This document shows positions 34,506 to 42,887 of a stretch of 64,000 nucleotides of DNA, in pieces. Each line of letters opens with the position of its first letter. The stretch's first letter is position 1. The translations under genes and the position numbers were made by a program. Under the pieces are notes generated by a model. It was not told the origin of the DNA and made no database searches. It saw only the letters and a list, made by a program, of their open reading frames with translations. The stretch spans positions 482,591 through 546,590 of the forward strand of contig NZ_ML769313.1 of assembly GCF_009720365.1 (NCBI RefSeq). Direction: 5' to 3'. Source of the stretch: Catellatospora paridis. Lineage in GTDB: Bacteria; Actinomycetota; Actinomycetes; Mycobacteriales; Micromonosporaceae.

Positions 34506-34565
34506 ACCGGCCAGCCTAGTACGCAATCGTGCGCGCCGATCATGTGGCGGCGGCCGCGGAGCCGG

Positions 34566-35405
34566 TCAGGGGCTGCTGATCCACCGGTCGCGCAGGCTCG
34601 CCAGGATGGTCACCGAGACCACGAGCAGGATCAGGCTGAGCACGATCGCCGCCTCGAGGTCGGTCTCCAGGGCCAGGTACACGGCCAGGGGCATGGTCTG
34701 CGTACGCCCGGGGAAGTTGCCCGCGAAGGTGATCGTCGCGCCGAACTCGCCCAGCGCCCGCGCCCAGCAGAGCACCGCGCCGGCGGCGATGCCGGGTGCG
34801 ACCAGCGGCAGGGTGACCCGGCGGAAGGTCGTCCAGCGGCCGGCGCCCAGCGTCGCGGCGGCCTCCTCGTAGCGGGTGTCCGCGCCGCGCAGCGCGCCCT
34901 CCACCGCGATGACGAGGAACGGCATCGCCACGAACGCCTCGGCGACGACGACGCCTGCGGTGGTGAACGGCAGCGTGAAGCCGAAGGTCTCGTCGAGCCA
35001 CGACCCGATCAGGCCGCGGCGGCCGAACAGCAGCAGCAGGGCCACGCCGCCGACGACGGGCGGCAGCACCAGCGGCACGGTGATCAGCGCGCGGGCCAGC
35101 CGCCGCCCGGGGAACTCGACCCGGGCCAGCAGCCAGGCCAGCGGCACGCCCAGCAGGATGCAGCAGAGGGTGGCCAGTGAGGCGGTGAGCAGCGACAGCC
35201 GCAGTGCGGCGAGGATCGCGGGCTCGGCCAGGTGCTGCGGCAGCTCCCGCCACGGGGTGCGCAGCAGCAGCGCGACCAGCGGCAGCACCAGGAACGCCAG
35301 CCCCAGCCCGGCGGGCAGGATCAGGAAGACCGGGATGCGCCGGGGACCGCGACGGCGCGCCGGGGACACCGCCGCGACGGGGTGTGGGAGCTCGTCGACG
35401 GCCAT
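34566..35405 (-). CDS. modB: Molybdate ABC transporter permease
   Basis: 279 residues with about six transmembrane helices and the binding-protein-dependent permease EAA loop YEEAAATLGAGRWTTFRRVTLPLVAPGI (quoted in part: EEAAATLGAGRWTTFRRV). ALGEFGATITFAGNFPGRTQTMPLAVY is strongly characteristic of ModB/NifC-type permeases for molybdate or tungstate. Neither a modA nor a modC gene is adjacent: the flanks are an amidohydrolase and the hydrolase-trpF pair. The permease must therefore use partners encoded elsewhere. Confidence 0.85.
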   Translation of the reverse strand: MAVDELPHPVAAVSPARRRGPRRIPVFLILPAGLGLAFLVLPLVALLLRTPWRELPQHLAEPAILAALRLSLLTASLATLCCILLGVPLAWLLARVEFPGRRLARALITVPLVLPPVVGGVALLLLFGRRGLIGSWLDETFGFTLPFTTAGVVVAEAFVAMPFLVIAVEGALRGADTRYEEAAATLGAGRWTTFRRVTLPLVAPGIAAGAVLCWARALGEFGATITFAGNFPGRTQTMPLAVYLALETDLEAAIVLSLILLVVSVTILASLRDRWISSP

Positions 35406-35440
35406 GGGCCCAGACTACGGAGCTGATGACCCGGTCGCGG

Positions 35441-36799
35441 TCAGGGCAGGGTGTTCCGGACCGCGACACCGTTCTTCATGATCACCCGGAGGTTGTCGGG
35501 ATCGGCGAGCACGGCCAGGTCGGCCAGCGGGTCGCCGTCGACGAGCAGCAGATCCGCGTACGCGCCCGCCCGCACCACGCCCAGCGGGGCCGGGTAGGGG
35601 TCGCGCGGCCCGGACATGGCCAGCAGGGCCGCGTTCTCCGACGTCGCCATGCGCAGCACCTCGGCGGGGGAGAACCAGCGGCCCAGTTTCGCCAGCTGCG
35701 CGCCCTGGCGGGTGGCCAGCCCGGCGTCGAACAGGGTGTCGGTGCCCCAGGCCAGCCGCACCCCGTGCTTGCGGGCCAGCCGGTATGCGGTCTCGGTGCC
35801 GTCGGTGACCGCGAGCTGCTTTTCCCGCCCGGCCGGGTCGAGGATCGGGATGGCGTCGGTGTCGTCGAGGAACGGCTGCATCGACCACCACACGCCCCGC
35901 TCGGCCATCAGTGCGGCGGTCTGGTCGTCGAGCAGGTGCCCGTGCTCGACGCAGCGCACCCCGGCCCGGATCGCCTGCTGCACCGACGCCGGGGTGTACG
36001 CGTGCACCATCACGTAGGTGCCCCAGTGCCCGGCCGCCTCCACCGCGGCCGCCAGCTCCGCGAACGTGTACTGGGTGACGTCGATCGGGTCGTACGGCGA
36101 CGCGACCCCGCCGCCGGCCATCACCTTGATCTGGCTTGCGCCGCGCATCAGCTGCTCGCGGGTCGCCCGCAGCACCGCGTCGACGCCGTCGGCGATGGCC
36201 GCGGTGCCGGTGCGCTCCACCATGGTCAGCGGCGCGCCGGGTTCGCGCGGCACCTCCAGCAGCGACCGGAAGTCGCCGTGCCCGGCGGTCTGGCTGATGA
36301 ACGCGCCGCTGGGGTAGATGCGCGGACCGGCGACGATCCCCTCGTCGATGGCCCGTTTGAGCGCGAACACCGGGCCGCCCGCGTCGCGCACGGTGGTGAA
36401 CCCGCGCAGCAGGGTCCGTTCCGCCTCCCGGCCGGCGATCAGGTGGAGGTAGCCCGGGTCGGCGGTGGCCAGCACCGGCAGCGACACGGCGGCCATCATG
36501 GCGTGCCAGTGCGCGTCGATCAGGCCGGGCATCAGGACCCGGCCGCCGCCGTCGACGACCGTGACGGCCGGATGTCCGCCGGGCCGGCGGTCCGCTGCGC
36601 CGGTCTGTCCGGCGGTCCGGCCGGACGGGGCGTCGCCCGTGCCGGACGGGGCGGCACCGGCCTCGGCCTGCCCGCCGACGCGGGTGACGAGGCCACCGGA
36701 GACGGTGACCGTGGTCGGCGGGGACAGCGCCGGGTCCACCCCGTCGAACACCCGGACGTTGCGGAACTCGGTCACCTCGGTCGCCTGCTCACGTGCCAT
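35441..36799 (-). CDS. Metal-dependent amidohydrolase (imidazolonepropionase/prolidase-like)
   Basis: 452 residues. Superfamily elements appear in order: PGLIDAHWHAMM (HxH metal ligands), IKVMAGGG, YVMVHAYTP, GVRCVEHGHLLD, and LAWGTDTL with the last catalytic Asp. The C-terminal strand GAYADLLLVDGDPLADL closes the small beta-sandwich. A glycine/proline-rich insert at about residues 45-75 is unusual. This branch cleaves Xaa-Pro dipeptides or cyclic amides. The ATG at 36799 lacks a strong ribosome binding site, so the start is uncertain. Confidence 0.8.
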   Translation of the reverse strand: MAREQATEVTEFRNVRVFDGVDPALSPPTTVTVSGGLVTRVGGQAEAGAAPSGTGDAPSGRTAGQTGAADRRPGGHPAVTVVDGGGRVLMPGLIDAHWHAMMAAVSLPVLATADPGYLHLIAGREAERTLLRGFTTVRDAGGPVFALKRAIDEGIVAGPRIYPSGAFISQTAGHGDFRSLLEVPREPGAPLTMVERTGTAAIADGVDAVLRATREQLMRGASQIKVMAGGGVASPYDPIDVTQYTFAELAAAVEAAGHWGTYVMVHAYTPASVQQAIRAGVRCVEHGHLLDDQTAALMAERGVWWSMQPFLDDTDAIPILDPAGREKQLAVTDGTETAYRLARKHGVRLAWGTDTLFDAGLATRQGAQLAKLGRWFSPAEVLRMATSENAALLAMSGPRDPYPAPLGVVRAGAYADLLLVDGDPLADLAVLADPDNLRVIMKNGVAVRNTLP

Positions 36800-36915
36800 C
36801 TGTCGAGTGTCCCGGCCGCGGCGGCGTCCGCGTGGCCGAACAGGCCGGACACGCGGCTCGGGGAGTGTCGCATGCGGCCGGTACCTTCCCGCTGCGCCCT
36901 GCGGAGGAGGCACTG

Positions 36916-37335
36916 GTGGGCACATGGGACTCGGGTCCGTTCGACAACGACGGCGCCGCCGACTGGTGCGGCGACCTGGACGAGGCCGATCCGGCCGACC
37001 GGCTCGGCGTGGTCCGGCAGACGCTGGCCGCCGTGGCCGACCATGCCGGATACCTCGACGACCGGCTCGGGGTGCGGGCCGTCGCGGCGGCGGCGGTCAT
37101 CGTGTCGCAGCGGCCCGGCGCGGAGCCGCTGACCTCGCCGTACGCGCCGGAGTTCCTCCTCGAAGGCGGGTCTTTGGTGGTCCCCGAGGACGTCGCGGCG
37201 CTCGCGGTGCGGGCCCTGGACCGGGTCGTCGGCGACGACTCCGAGTGGCGTGAGCTGTGGGAGGACACCGGCGACCCGGCGGATGCGCTCGCGGCTGTCG
37301 GCGACCTGCGCACCGCGCTCGCCGCCGCGCCGTAG
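36916..37335 (+). CDS. DUF4259 protein
   Basis: 139 residues from a GTG at 36916 with GGAGGAGG upstream. The N-terminus MGTWDSGPFDNDGAADWCGDL is diagnostic for DUF4259. The rest is an acidic all-helical domain ending in ALAAVGDLRTAL. Function is unknown. It lies 38 bp before the kinase gene on the same strand and may be co-transcribed with it. Confidence 0.85.
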   Translation: MGTWDSGPFDNDGAADWCGDLDEADPADRLGVVRQTLAAVADHAGYLDDRLGVRAVAAAAVIVSQRPGAEPLTSPYAPEFLLEGGSLVVPEDVAALAVRALDRVVGDDSEWRELWEDTGDPADALAAVGDLRTALAAAP

Positions 37336-37373
37336 CGGTCCCGCCGCGATGACGGCGCTCGGTAGGGTGAGGT

Positions 37374-38267
37374 GTGTCCGGCCGCCACCCCACTGCCGAC
37401 GTCCGCGACGTCATCGCTGCTCACCTGCCTGATCGCCGGATCCGTTCGGTGATCGAGCTCGGCTCGGGCCTGGACAACGTGGCGTACGAGGTCGACGGTG
37501 AGCTGGTCGTGCGGTTCAGCCGGGAGCCCGACCCGGTGGTGCGGGCCGCGCTGGTCGAGCGGGAGGCCCGACTACTGGCCGCCGTCGCCGAGGTCTGCCC
37601 GCTGCCGGTGCCCGAACCCGTGTTCACGGCCCCGGAGCAGGGCTGCCTCGCCTACGCGAGACTTCCCGGTGTGCCCCTGGCGGAGCTGCCCCGGCCGGGG
37701 TGGTCGGCGCACGGCACGTCGATCGCGGCGGTGCTGGGTGGGATGCTCGACGCCCTGCACGCAGCGCCGGTCGACCGGTGGGAGGGTCTGGCGGACGTCG
37801 ACGACCAGCCGTTGGCCGAGTGGCTCGGGGAGGCTGCCGAGCTCTACCGGTCGGTCGCCGGGCACGTCCCGGTGGCGCACCGCCGCGCGGTGGAGGCGTT
37901 CCTGGACTCACCGCCGCCGGCTGCGGTCCGCGGTCTCGTGTTCTCCCACAACGACCTGGGCATCGAGCACGTGCTCGTCGACCCGGCGGGGTGGACAGTG
38001 ACCGGTGTCATCGACTGGAGCGACGCCGCGCTGGTGGATCCGGCGTACGACTACGGCCTGCTGTATCGGGACTTCGGTCCGGACGCGCTGCGGGCTGCCG
38101 TGGGCCGGTGCCGCAGCGACGCCGCCGACGTCGCGGCGCTCGTCGAACGCGCGGTCTTCTACGCCCGGTGCAGCGTCTTCGAGGATCTGGCCTACGGCGT
38201 GGAGACCGGGCGGGACGGCTTTGTCGGCCGGTGCCACGCCGCGATGCGCTGGCTGTTCCCGGCGTAG
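37374..38267 (+). CDS. APH-family phosphotransferase, macrolide-2'-kinase-like
   Basis: 297 residues from a GTG at 37374 behind AGGGTGAGG. The N-lobe has GSGLDNVAYEVDGELVVRF, the catalytic loop is HNDLGIEHVLVD, and the metal motif is GVIDWSDAALVDPAYDYGLL. In the catalytic loop His takes the place of the usual Asn, as in Mph macrolide 2'-phosphotransferases (HGDL..GH). This suggests a macrolide-kinase-like branch, but substrate specificity cannot be proved. A palindromic terminator follows at 38293. Confidence 0.8.
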   Translation: MSGRHPTADVRDVIAAHLPDRRIRSVIELGSGLDNVAYEVDGELVVRFSREPDPVVRAALVEREARLLAAVAEVCPLPVPEPVFTAPEQGCLAYARLPGVPLAELPRPGWSAHGTSIAAVLGGMLDALHAAPVDRWEGLADVDDQPLAEWLGEAAELYRSVAGHVPVAHRRAVEAFLDSPPPAAVRGLVFSHNDLGIEHVLVDPAGWTVTGVIDWSDAALVDPAYDYGLLYRDFGPDALRAAVGRCRSDAADVAALVERAVFYARCSVFEDLAYGVETGRDGFVGRCHAAMRWLFPA

Positions 38268-38292
38268 CAGGTCAGCGGCCCACTCGCATTAA

Positions 38293-38336
38293 GAAGGGCA
38301 CCTTCCTCCACGCATGGCGATCGGAAGGTGCCCTTC
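38293..38336. terminator. Palindromic terminator, AAGGAAGGGCACCTTC family, copy 3
   Basis: GAAGGGCACCTTCC (38293-38306) pairs perfectly with GGAAGGTGCCCTTC (38323-38336). It lies between the convergent kinase and SGNH-hydrolase genes, 5 bp from the stop codon of the latter. Confidence 0.8.
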
Positions 38337-38341
38337 CTTCG

Positions 38342-39592
38342 TCACTGGAAGGTGAGGGTGCCGTTGGGGTTGCGGATGCAGGCGATGGTGCGGTTGGCGG
38401 TGGTGGAGGCGGCGGCGAGGCACTGGCCGAGGACGGCGTGGCCGGCCGCGTTCGGGTGCCAGGACTCCTGGCAGGTCTGGAAGTAGGTCACGCAGGCGTT
38501 GGCCATGCGCTGGATGGCGATCTTGTCGTACCCGGACAGGTTGGTGATGTGCGTGCCGGTGGGGCCGTCCATCACGCGCACCGGGGTGGCCAGCGTGCCG
38601 GTGGGGCTGTTGGCGTTCTCGCAGAGCCGGGCGCCGTCGAAGGCACGCTGCACGTTGAGGTAGACCAGGTCCGCGCCGGGGAACTCGGCGGTCAGGTTGG
38701 CGTGGGAGTTGCGCACCACCACACCGAGGTTGGCCGAGAAGCGGTGGCCGGGGGCGAGGCTCGCGCGGTGGATCGGGCAGCCGGCCGCGTACCGCTCGGC
38801 GCCCAGCTCGCGGAACTTGTCCCGGTCGTCCTGCCGTCCGTCCTGCTCGATGAACGAGGAGTACACGTCCGTCGGCAGCGGGTTGGTGTAGTCCTGGAAC
38901 ACGATGCGGTGCTGGCCGTCGGCGTCGACCTGGTCCAAAGTGGTGATCAGCTGGCGGAGCGCGGTGGTGGTCTCCGCGGTGGCCGCGGCGACCTCGGCCG
39001 CGCTGGCCAGGTCGGCGTCGGTGCACGGCTCCTGCGGCACCGGGCCGTTGAGGTAGGCCCAGAACTCCCACCAGCCGGTCCACGCGTCGGCGATGAAACG
39101 GTTGGCGCACAGCGTCGCCACGTCGCCGAAGGTGAACGAGCTGTTGTTGGAGCCGAGGCCGACCAGCACCAGGTCGATGTCGTGGGTCTGCGCCACGGCC
39201 CGCAGCTGGTCGAGCTGCGCGGCGACCTGGCGGCCGCTGGTGCGGGTGTTCGAGGCGGCGGCGATGTCGTGCGGCTGGCCGCCCGAGCAGGCCAGGTTGA
39301 ACCGGGCGGAGATGCCCGACAGCGCGGCCTTGTTCAGCGACGCGTTGGCCGAACGGTGGCAGAAGTACGCGTTGGCGTTCGCCCCCGACCAACCGGGGAA
39401 GCCCTGGGCGACCCCGTTGACGTCGACGACGGCGGTGTACGCGCCCGCGCCTTCGCCGCTGATGAAGCTGTCACCGATGGCGACGGCCGCCGTGGGCAGG
39501 GCGGCCGTGGCAGGGGCGGCGGCTACCGCGAACGCGGCCCAGCCGAGCGCGACGGCGGCGGCGCCCGCCATCGCCTTGCGAAGTCTCAGCAC
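38342..39592 (-). CDS. Secreted SGNH/GDSL hydrolase
   Basis: 416 residues from a GTG at 39592 with GGAGAGG upstream. The signal peptide ends at ATAALP (about residue 31). Block I is AIGDSFISGEGAGAY, with the nucleophilic Ser; the Gly block is ACSGGQ; VGLGSNNSSF is block III; and ESWHPNAAGHAVLG holds the catalytic His. Several cysteines (CHRSAN, CSGGQ, CANRF, CTDAD, CENAN) suggest disulfides, typical of exported esterases. It resembles Streptomyces-type secreted lipases and esterases. Confidence 0.88.
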   Translation of the reverse strand: MLRLRKAMAGAAAVALGWAAFAVAAAPATAALPTAAVAIGDSFISGEGAGAYTAVVDVNGVAQGFPGWSGANANAYFCHRSANASLNKAALSGISARFNLACSGGQPHDIAAASNTRTSGRQVAAQLDQLRAVAQTHDIDLVLVGLGSNNSSFTFGDVATLCANRFIADAWTGWWEFWAYLNGPVPQEPCTDADLASAAEVAAATAETTTALRQLITTLDQVDADGQHRIVFQDYTNPLPTDVYSSFIEQDGRQDDRDKFRELGAERYAAGCPIHRASLAPGHRFSANLGVVVRNSHANLTAEFPGADLVYLNVQRAFDGARLCENANSPTGTLATPVRVMDGPTGTHITNLSGYDKIAIQRMANACVTYFQTCQESWHPNAAGHAVLGQCLAAASTTANRTIACIRNPNGTLTFQ

Positions 39593-39754
39593 TGAGCTTC
39601 CTCTCCGAAGTGGAATGTGAGAACGGTTCGCGAGATCAGATCACGGTCGGCGAAGTACGTCAATGCCACCGTTAACGCCGAAGAAAACCTTCCGCACGAC
39701 ACGCCTGGATCGCTTCACGGCCTGTTCACGTCGGCTGGCCGTAGGGTTCCTCAG

Positions 39755-40678
39755 GTGACGACGACCGTCCGCCTCGGCACCCGGGGCAGCACCATGGCCC
39801 TGGCGCAGGCCCGCCACGTCGCCCGCGAGCTGGAGTCCGCGCACGCGGGCCTCGCGGTGCGGATCGTGCCCGTGTCCACCCACGGCGACCGCTGGACCGG
39901 CAGCCTCGCCACAGCCGGCGGCAAGGGCGCGTTCACCAGCGAGATCGACGCGCTGCTGCAGGCCGGCGACATCGACCTGGCGGTGCACTGCCTCAAGGAC
40001 ATCCCCGGCGACGTCGCCCTGCCCGAGGGCATCTGCATCGCGGCCCACCTGCCGCGCGACGACCCCCGCGATGCGCTGATCAGCCGCGACGGCCTGCGGC
40101 TCGACCAGCTCGCCCGGGACGCGGTCGTCGGCACCAGCGCGGTGCGCCGCCAGGCGCAGCTCCAGCGGGCCCGCCCCGACCTGCGGGTCAAGCCGATCCG
40201 CGGCAACGTGGACAGCCGCATCGCACGCCTGGACTCCGGCGACGTCGACGCCATCGTGGTCGCCGCGTGCGGGCTGCACCGCATCGGCCAGGCGCACCGC
40301 ATCACGCAGCTGCTGGACGCCGAGCTGATGGGCCCGGCCGTCGGCGCGGGCACGATCGTGGTCACCACGCGGACATCCGGACAGGCGTACACCCTGGTCA
40401 TGGCGTTGGACGAGCCGGACAGCCGGGATGCGAGCCTGGCCGAGCGGGCGCTGCTGTACCGCTTCGGCGCGAGCTGCAACAGCGCGGTCAGCGGGCACGC
40501 GACCGTCGAGCGGGACACGGTCACCCTGCGCGCCGCGGTGTACGCCCCGGAGGGCGACCGCCTGCTGGCGACCGTCGTCGCGGGCGACCGCACCGCCGCG
40601 CCCACGCTCGGCCGGCAGGCCGCCGACGAGCTGCTGGCCCTCGGCGCCCGCAAGCTGCTCGATCCCTACCTGCGCTGA
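39755..40678 (+). CDS. hemC: Porphobilinogen deaminase (hydroxymethylbilane synthase)
   Basis: 307 residues from a GTG at 39755. Catalytic and cofactor residues are conserved: GTRGSTMALAQA, D82 in CLKDIP (E. coli D84), R131 and R132 in GTSAVRRQAQL, KPIRGNVDSRIARL, and the dipyrromethane-anchoring C241 in FGASCNSAVSG (E. coli C242). It should polymerise four porphobilinogens into hydroxymethylbilane. The gene is isolated from other hem genes, and its neighbours are an SGNH hydrolase and a HEAT-repeat protein. It may be a second copy; the FGASCNSAV segment diverges from the usual GGCxxPxG. Confidence 0.88.
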   Translation: MTTTVRLGTRGSTMALAQARHVARELESAHAGLAVRIVPVSTHGDRWTGSLATAGGKGAFTSEIDALLQAGDIDLAVHCLKDIPGDVALPEGICIAAHLPRDDPRDALISRDGLRLDQLARDAVVGTSAVRRQAQLQRARPDLRVKPIRGNVDSRIARLDSGDVDAIVVAACGLHRIGQAHRITQLLDAELMGPAVGAGTIVVTTRTSGQAYTLVMALDEPDSRDASLAERALLYRFGASCNSAVSGHATVERDTVTLRAAVYAPEGDRLLATVVAGDRTAAPTLGRQAADELLALGARKLLDPYLR

Positions 40679-40679
40679 C

Positions 40680-41552
40680 TCAGCCGGTCTCCCCGGTTGT
40701 GGCGTAGCGGGCCAGCGCCGCCAGCAACTCCTCCGGCAGCTCCTCGTCCGGCGCATTCTGCAGCCAGTCGTCCCGGTGGGCGAGCAGGTGCGGGTACAGC
40801 CGGGGATCGGCGGTCGTGGCAGCCATCGCGTACAGCGCCTCGGTGGTGAGATCGACGCCGTGGCTCCGCGCCGGGAGCTCCAGCGCGGCCAGCAGCGCCG
40901 GCATGGCCCGTTCGTCGCCGCGCAGCGCCAGCCCGTTGACGGCCTCGGCGAGCGTGTCGGGGTCGTCGTCGGCGAGCCGGGCGGCGAGCGAGTCCCGCAG
41001 CCGCGGTAAGTCCTGTTCGGTCTGTTGGCCCAGCCCGAATGTGGCCCAGTAGCGGACCTCGGGCGCGCTGTCGGAAGACAGCGTGATCAGCAGGTCCAGG
41101 GCGGCCGCTTCGGGTCGCCGGAGCAGCCCGAACACGACCCCCTCCCGGACTGTCACGTCAGGATGCGTGTGCAGCCGTGACAGCGACGCCAGGCATCGCT
41201 CGTCCCCGAGGTGCCCGAAGCCGACGGTGATCGAGTTGAGCACCTGTGGATCGTGCTCGCGCTCGACCATGCTCAGCAGTAGAGCGAGCGCCTCATCGCG
41301 GTACGGGCTGTCGAGCGGCGCCCGGCCCGGTCCGGCGCCCAGTTGGCAGAGGATGTCCGCGGCCGCCTGCCGGTGCGACGGCTCGGGATGCCCGGACAGC
41401 CGCGACGCGGCGTCCAGCGCATGACGGCCGCCGTGCCCCTGCAACCACCATACGAGGTCCCACCAGCAGTCCTCGTCCTCCTCGGCCGTCAACGACAGCA
41501 ACTCGTCGATGGCGGACGTCACGGCGAACTCCAGCATCGGCATGCCGGTCAT
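40680..41552 (-). CDS. HEAT-repeat protein
   Basis: 290 residues of alpha-helical repeats, for example HRQAAADILCQLG, DPQVLNSITVGFGHLGDERCLASLSRLHTH, DVTVREGVVFGLLRR and APEVRYWATFGLGQQ. These are typical HEAT/PBS-lyase-type units. There is no signal peptide or other domain, so it is probably a cytosolic scaffold. It converges on hemC with a 1-bp gap. No further function can be claimed. Confidence 0.8.
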   Translation of the reverse strand: MTGMPMLEFAVTSAIDELLSLTAEEDEDCWWDLVWWLQGHGGRHALDAASRLSGHPEPSHRQAAADILCQLGAGPGRAPLDSPYRDEALALLLSMVEREHDPQVLNSITVGFGHLGDERCLASLSRLHTHPDVTVREGVVFGLLRRPEAAALDLLITLSSDSAPEVRYWATFGLGQQTEQDLPRLRDSLAARLADDDPDTLAEAVNGLALRGDERAMPALLAALELPARSHGVDLTTEALYAMAATTADPRLYPHLLAHRDDWLQNAPDEELPEELLAALARYATTGETG

Positions 41553-41585
41553 CCTGGTGACCTTGGGCAGCCGGGCGCAACGCCA

Positions 41586-42161
41586 TTACCGCCGCTGCGG
41601 CGGGGGCGCGACGGGCTCGCCGCACGAGCCGGCCGCGGCCAGGCCGGAGCGGGCCGCGATCAGCGCGACGCTGTCGTCGAACGTCGACTCCGGCCCGATG
41701 ACGTGCTCGCCGTCGACGCCGAGCACGTCGCGTTCGCGGTACCAGCCGCGCATCTGGTCGGGGGTGAAGTCGGTGACCTGCGGTCGGGTGCCGTGGCGGC
41801 GCACCGTCTCGTCGAACGGGATGTCGAGGTAGAACGCCGAGCTGGTGCCGCGGTGTGCGGCCAGTAGCGCCCGCAGCATGTCGCCGTACTTGTCGTCGCG
41901 GAGGATGCCCTCCAGCACCACGTGGTAGCCGTTGTCGAGCAGGTAGCGCACGGTGTGGTCGATGAAGTCCGGGGCCAGGCCGCCGGGGCCGTCCAGCTCG
42001 CGCAGGATGATCCGGCGCAGGTGGTCCTGCTCGACGAGGGCGCAGCCGCGGCCGCACGCCAGCCGCACCGCCCGTGCGATCGACGACTTGCCGGAACCGG
42101 AGTTCCCCCTGATCACGACCAGGATGGTGGACGGTGTCCCGCAGGCGTCGGCATCGCGCAC
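41586..42161 (-). CDS. P-loop kinase of unknown substrate
   Basis: About 191 residues. Near the N-terminus ILVVIRGNSGSGKSSIARAVR is a Walker A motif followed by a lid-type layout (LVEQDHLRRIILRELDG, YHVVLEGILRDDKYGDML) like zeta-toxin, chloramphenicol 3-O-phosphotransferase and gluconate-kinase families. The start is uncertain: GTG 42161 is used here, but a TTG at 42242 overlapping the stop of the RibD-like gene would allow translational coupling. It is the third gene of an AraC-RibD-kinase group on the minus strand. Confidence 0.65.
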   Translation of the reverse strand: MRDADACGTPSTILVVIRGNSGSGKSSIARAVRLACGRGCALVEQDHLRRIILRELDGPGGLAPDFIDHTVRYLLDNGYHVVLEGILRDDKYGDMLRALLAAHRGTSSAFYLDIPFDETVRRHGTRPQVTDFTPDQMRGWYRERDVLGVDGEHVIGPESTFDDSVALIAARSGLAAAGSCGEPVAPPPQRR

Positions 42162-42238
42162 AGCGCGATGATGCCATGCCCGCGGGCTGCCGGTCCGATG
42201 CCGGGCGGGCACCTCCGCGCCGTGACTCCTCAGATCGG

Positions 42239-42820
42239 TCAACGGCGCACCCGATAGCGCAGGTGAAGCACCCGGTTGCCCTGAATCACCGCGTCAGGAT
42301 CCGCCAACAGGTGCTGCGCGTGGACCGACCCGAAGTAGCGCTTGCCGGACCCGAACACGACGGGTACGACGTCCATGCGCACCTCGTCGACCAGGCCCGC
42401 GGCAAGCACCTGGCCACCGACGTCGCCGGCGGCGACCTCGACGATGCGGTCACCCGCGAGTTCCTGCGCCTTGGCCATGGCTGCCTCGACGCCGTCGACG
42501 AAGTGAAACGGCGCCTCGGGGTCCCAGCCCTCGGGCGCCGGCCGGTGCGTCACGACGACCACGTGGTCGATCCCGCCCGGAGGCTTGCCGTCCCAGCCGT
42601 CTGTCATGTCGAAGACGTGGCGGCCGGCGATCGTCACCCCGATCTGGTCCCAGTACGGCCGGGTGTAGTCGTAGGACGTCTGTGACACTTTCAGCGCGCC
42701 GCTCTCGTCCAACGGGACGTCACCGCTGGTCAACCAGTCGAACAGCGGTCCGGGCTGGTCTTTCTCGTCCGCGATGAAGCCGTCCACCGATACCGAGGCG
42801 TACATGACCACCTTGCCCAC
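42239..42820 (-). CDS. Dihydrofolate-reductase-like RibD C-terminal domain protein
   Basis: 193 residues from a GTG at 42820 with GGAGAG upstream. MGKVVMYASVSVDGFIADEKDQPGPLFDWL and the later HVVVVTHRP and GGQVLAAGLVDEVRMDVVPVVFGSG are the standard RibD_C/DHFR-like pattern. These stand-alone proteins bind NADPH and reduce unknown small molecules. It lies 67 bp downstream of the AraC gene and is probably controlled by it. Confidence 0.85.
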   Translation of the reverse strand: MGKVVMYASVSVDGFIADEKDQPGPLFDWLTSGDVPLDESGALKVSQTSYDYTRPYWDQIGVTIAGRHVFDMTDGWDGKPPGGIDHVVVVTHRPAPEGWDPEAPFHFVDGVEAAMAKAQELAGDRIVEVAAGDVGGQVLAAGLVDEVRMDVVPVVFGSGKRYFGSVHAQHLLADPDAVIQGNRVLHLRYRVRR

Positions 42821-42887
42821 GGGACTCTCCTTTGCTTCGGGTTACCCCCAAAGTTAGTGTGCCGTGAGCTGCCGGTCTTGTAAGAAA

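Noticed and set aside
31947-35180. 1077-codon open frame on the plus strand spanning several genes
   Set aside because: It runs across the glycosidase, DUF3040, trpF, hydrolase and modB genes, all of which have family motifs and proper starts in other frames.
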